Shown piece by piece: positions 61,224 to 64,000 of a stretch of DNA of 64,000 bases. Below the pieces are notes generated by a model, which worked only from the letters and a program-made list of their open reading frames with translations, did not search any database and was not told where the DNA came from. The DNA is taken from assembly GCA_020726505.1 (NCBI GenBank), contig JAHLEZ010000003.1, positions 1,488,001 through 1,552,000 of the forward strand, written 5' to 3'. Every line of letters starts with the position of its first letter. Positions within the stretch are counted from its first letter, which is position 1. Origin of the DNA: Leptodontidium sp. MPI-SDFR-AT-0119 (lineage: Eukaryota > Ascomycota > Leotiomycetes > Helotiales > Leptodontidiaceae). The translations under genes and the position numbers were made by a program.

Positions 61224-61231
61224 CGCGAAAT
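61224..61231 (-). promoter_or_regulatory. TTTCGCGC site (E2F/MBF-type) just upstream of the YTA7 start
   Basis: The minus strand reads TTTCGCGC about 11 bases upstream of the YTA7 ATG. It matches the E2F/MBF consensus used for G1/S genes. A site that close to the start codon would lie in the leader, so its use is uncertain. Confidence 0.35.
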
Positions 61232-62563
61232 GCGACTCGTAGGATAATGCGGAGTTTAGAGATCAAGACAACGTGCCGTAGGATGTTGGAAGTGCCGCGT
61301 TTGTTCCGACATGCATGCACGATATATGACTTGGCGGATAACGCTTGCTCAAGCACGGTGATGCATCTGCAGACCTTGCAGAGTGTCGATGGGACAATTG
61401 AGCATTCACTCTTCCCGCCAAAGTCGATGACTGAGATGCAGAACGGGTGTTGTGGTGTTGATGCTGTTGGGCTTCCTGCTAAGTGCAGGTGCAGGATGGT
61501 CAGCTCCTTGAGATTCGGGTCGCGTAGCGCTAAGCCACAACCGCACTAGCGGCGCACCAAAGTAACAAAACAACCCACCAGAACGGCCCGCATCTGCAAA
61601 GGCATTTGAAGAGCAGGAAATGACGACGAGGAAAGAAATTTGAGATCGGGAACAACATGCTTGAGACTTCTCGAGTCGCCCTCAAAGTCGCTGTATGGCC
61701 TCAGCCGAGTCCCGCGACTTCGTTCCTGGTCTTTTCAAAGAATTTAGGGCCGGTTTGAGAGGTCGTAATTGAGGACCCAAAAATTGTGTTTTCTCGACGA
61801 CGCTTTCTCAATCTTTTTAACAACGATGAGGCTGAAAATAAGCTTATCTATTTATGGGCTGTTCCTGAATTGACATTTGCGGGGGAAGGCACTAGCACGT
61901 GACTTAAACAAATTTATACTCTCTTCTGGTTCTTTGCAAGCCTGCATGTTGAAATAGGTAAGCAGACGAGTTTTGAAGTTTTGGTGGAGTTGCTTTGTTG
62001 GTCGTTGGTTTGAGTCGATGGCATGCTAGATGCATTGCAATTCTCGCTTCCCTTGCCTCAATTTAATGCCCACACAGAATACCTAGCTACTTTTGCCAGC
62101 GCAAAGCTACCTCATTTTCGTTTCCTCAAAAGCAAGAACAGATTATCTTCACTTTGTTGTTGCGCAATTTTAATCAGTATCCCCACCCCAATCGAATTCA
62201 GGCTCAACTCAACTAGTGGTCCTTCCTTGTACTCCACACACGTGATGGATGATCTCGTGAAAGCCGAACTCTGTTCCCGATCCGTCCACATGTTCAATGC
62301 TGTACTCACCCTACATTCCGTCCACATTCATCCATCTCCAACGTGGGGAGGTTACTTAACTAACTCGATATTGGAAAGGTGCATGGAGTTTGTTCATTAT
62401 GCCATCATTTCGATCAAACCTGGGGACATGAAAGTAACAAATTGCGGAGATGGGGAACATGGGGTACTCCGCATTGTGATGGGTGAGTTTCCACAAGGTT
62501 TGACTACATATATTCCTGTACACTGTCTGTGTCTCCTTTACTATTGCCCTCATCAAACTCTTC

Positions 62564-62585
62564 CTCCCCCCCCTCCCCCCCCCCC
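62564..62585. repeat. Poly-C tract in the GH43-like leader
   Basis: C runs interrupted by single T bases, just upstream of the start codon at 62,612. Confidence 0.9.
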
Positions 62586-62611
62586 TCTCACTTCATCTCC
62601 TCATCTCGAAA

Positions 62612-64000
62612 ATGCTTAATCGTTCTCCCACGAAAGTCTTTATGATCCTTGGGACTCTCGTTTCTTGGATATCAGCTGCCTCTTCAGTATCAACAACCTT
62701 CAGCAATTCTGTCCAGTATCAATTTGATACAAATGGAAATGCAATCGACTTGACCAGTAAGTTCGAGTACACTACCTCTTCTCTTTGGAATCTAAGATTC
62801 ATCCTTTCGCTTCTGCAACTTAGTTTATCTTATAGCATACTGACATCTTTTCCCCCACAGGTGGAAAAGTTGACTGGCTCGGGGGTGCCTATGTCTGGTA
62901 CGGGCTTCCATTCGGTTGCGGAAAGGATTTCTGTGGAGTAGCAACATATTCTTCCGCCGACCTCCAGACATGGCACTACAACGGCCTTCTCTTCAACCCC
63001 AATACTCCGGAGATCGAAACTCTTTGCAGTGCACCGTTGTCAGGTAATTGCGGTCGACCGCACATCATCTACAGTGCTGGAAACAACAACTACGTGCTCT
63101 GGGTTGATGCCCAGACTCCAGGTTATGCCATCTTCACCGGCAATAGTCCCATTGGTGGATTTGTTCACAGTCAGAGCCGGGCACTAGTTGGCTACCAACC
63201 TGCAGGTCCATTTAAAGCTGGCGATTTCAGTGTTCATGTCATCGATGGCACAGGATACATAGCCTACTCCCTCCTGGACTTCTCCACCACCGGTGCATCA
63301 ATCTGGCCACCTTTCCTCCAAAGCATCTACGTGCAAAAACTCACACCAAACATGCGCAACACAACCGGTACAGCATACCATGTTCTCACGAACAGTGATC
63401 TCGTGGATATGCAAGCCGAGTCTCCAGATATCTTTAAGCGAGGTGACTACTTCTACATCACGGCGTCCAACACTTGCGGTTTCTGCACGGGCACACTTCT
63501 TGTTGTCTACCATTCCAAGAACATATCTGGGCCATGGACGCGACAAATCATCAGTGCCGATACTTGCGGAGGTCAGACAACAGGTGTTCTCACGCTACCA
63601 GCACCAAACGGTGGAGCTTCATCGTACATTCATTCCGCCGACCTCTTCCGCACCGCACCTATTGTTGGAACCCGCACAGCAACTCACGGACACCAATTTC
63701 AAAAGTTAGAGTTCGATAACGACGGCACTCTAAAAGACCTAGACTGCTCGCTCTCCAAGTCCGTCACTGTCTCTCTCACCCCCGGAACAGGTGTGCCGGA
63801 TCCAAAAACCGGCCGCGCAGTCTCCGCCACAGACGGCTCAGGAGAGACAGGTTCCTATTCGGTATCATGCAACCTACCTTCCTACCAACTGTACCAAACA
63901 TGGAAATCATCCAAGAGCGGCAATCTAGCTGAAATAGGAGTCAACATCGCTAGTGTCGAACCAACACGTAATCTCACAATCACCGTTTTCCGATACAACA
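62612..64000 (+). CDS. Secreted GH43-like glycoside hydrolase, cut by the right edge
   Basis: Two exons with an intron at 62757-62860 give at least 428 codons; the C-terminus lies outside the window. A signal peptide (MILGTLVSWISAASSVS region) starts the protein. The catalytic five-bladed propeller is shown by GAYVWYGLPFGCGKDFCG, YSSADLQTWHYNGLLFNP, GRPHIIYSAGNNNYVLWVDA and ESPDIFKRGDYFYITASNTC, which follow the blade order of GH43 beta-galactanases and arabinases. GH43 enzymes cut side chains of plant cell-wall polysaccharides; the exact substrate is not set. Cys-rich stretches near CGFCTG suggest disulfides and extracellular action. The start follows a poly-C leader; an earlier frame crosses it and is rejected. 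Confidence 0.75.

Larger units (their letters stand above)
61214..62611. promoter_or_regulatory. Divergent promoter region between YTA7 and the GH43-like gene
   Basis: This 1.4 kb region separates two divergent starts. An E2F/MBF-like site lies next to the YTA7 start (listed separately). Near the GH43-like gene the region is CT-rich, with a poly-C run. Short open frames, including one of 198 codons at 62,023-62,619, overlap the leader and are not convincing. Confidence 0.5.

Noticed and set aside
62023..62619. 198-codon frame before the GH43-like gene
   Set aside because: It runs through the poly-C leader and stops just inside the GH43-like start; no domain.
1..64000. CRISPR arrays, rRNA genes, bacterial operons
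   Set aside because: No spaced direct repeats of that kind; the gene structure with introns is eukaryotic.

Overview
The window looks like nuclear DNA of a filamentous ascomycete (Pezizomycotina; a Leotiomycetes-type fungus is my guess and is not proven). Genes are split by short introns of mostly 46-70 bases, with GT..AG ends and CTAAC/CTGAC branch sites. Protein-coding genes lie on both strands and are spaced by 0.3-2.7 kb. They include conserved single-copy eukaryotic and fungal genes: RPB6, TFIIIA, Mediator 15, Yta7/ATAD2, Afi1, LMBR1-domain protein and S-formylglutathione hydrolase. I see no rRNA, convincing tRNA, CRISPR array or intact transposon.

Layout. Bases 1-22,320 are a dense housekeeping block: a CorA-like membrane protein (cut by the left edge), an LMBR1-domain membrane protein, an EF-hand myosin-light-chain-like protein, the polarity/trafficking factor Afi1, S-formylglutathione hydrolase, RPB6 and TFIIIA (divergent, sharing a 254-base promoter), a Whi5/Nrm1-type cell-cycle repressor, and MED15. 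Bases 22,321-31,550 are gene-poor: a desert rich in microsatellites, then a decayed DUR3-type urea/sodium symporter with stops, frameshifts and a lost splice acceptor. Bases 31,551-36,294 hold an orphan 975-residue Ser/Gly-rich protein and a helical mitochondrial protein with an internal duplication. Bases 36,295-41,655 hold a foldback element, a secreted bacterial-type solute-binding protein, a small 69-codon gene and a GC-rich hairpin region.

Bases 41,656-55,417 have a more accessory character: an 11-exon hydantoinase/DUF917 fusion with a one-base frame conflict, an Atg22-like transporter, a Zn2Cys6 regulator and an EasG/NmrA-like reductase. Bases 56,062-61,213 encode the chromatin AAA+ ATPase Yta7. 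The right edge cuts a secreted GH43-like glycosidase.

Functional links. RPB6 and TFIIIA both serve RNA polymerase III and share a promoter with an 11-base inverted repeat. The Nrm1/Whi5-like gene carries an MCB box (ACGCGT) upstream, and Yta7 has a TTTCGCGC site next to its start codon; both fit G1/S control. The Zn2Cys6 regulator and the reductase lie in tandem and could form a small local unit. No clearly new multi-gene system is evident. The best leads are the orphan 975-residue protein, the duplicated mitochondrial protein, the solute-binding protein without a permease, and the two decay or frame-conflict cases.
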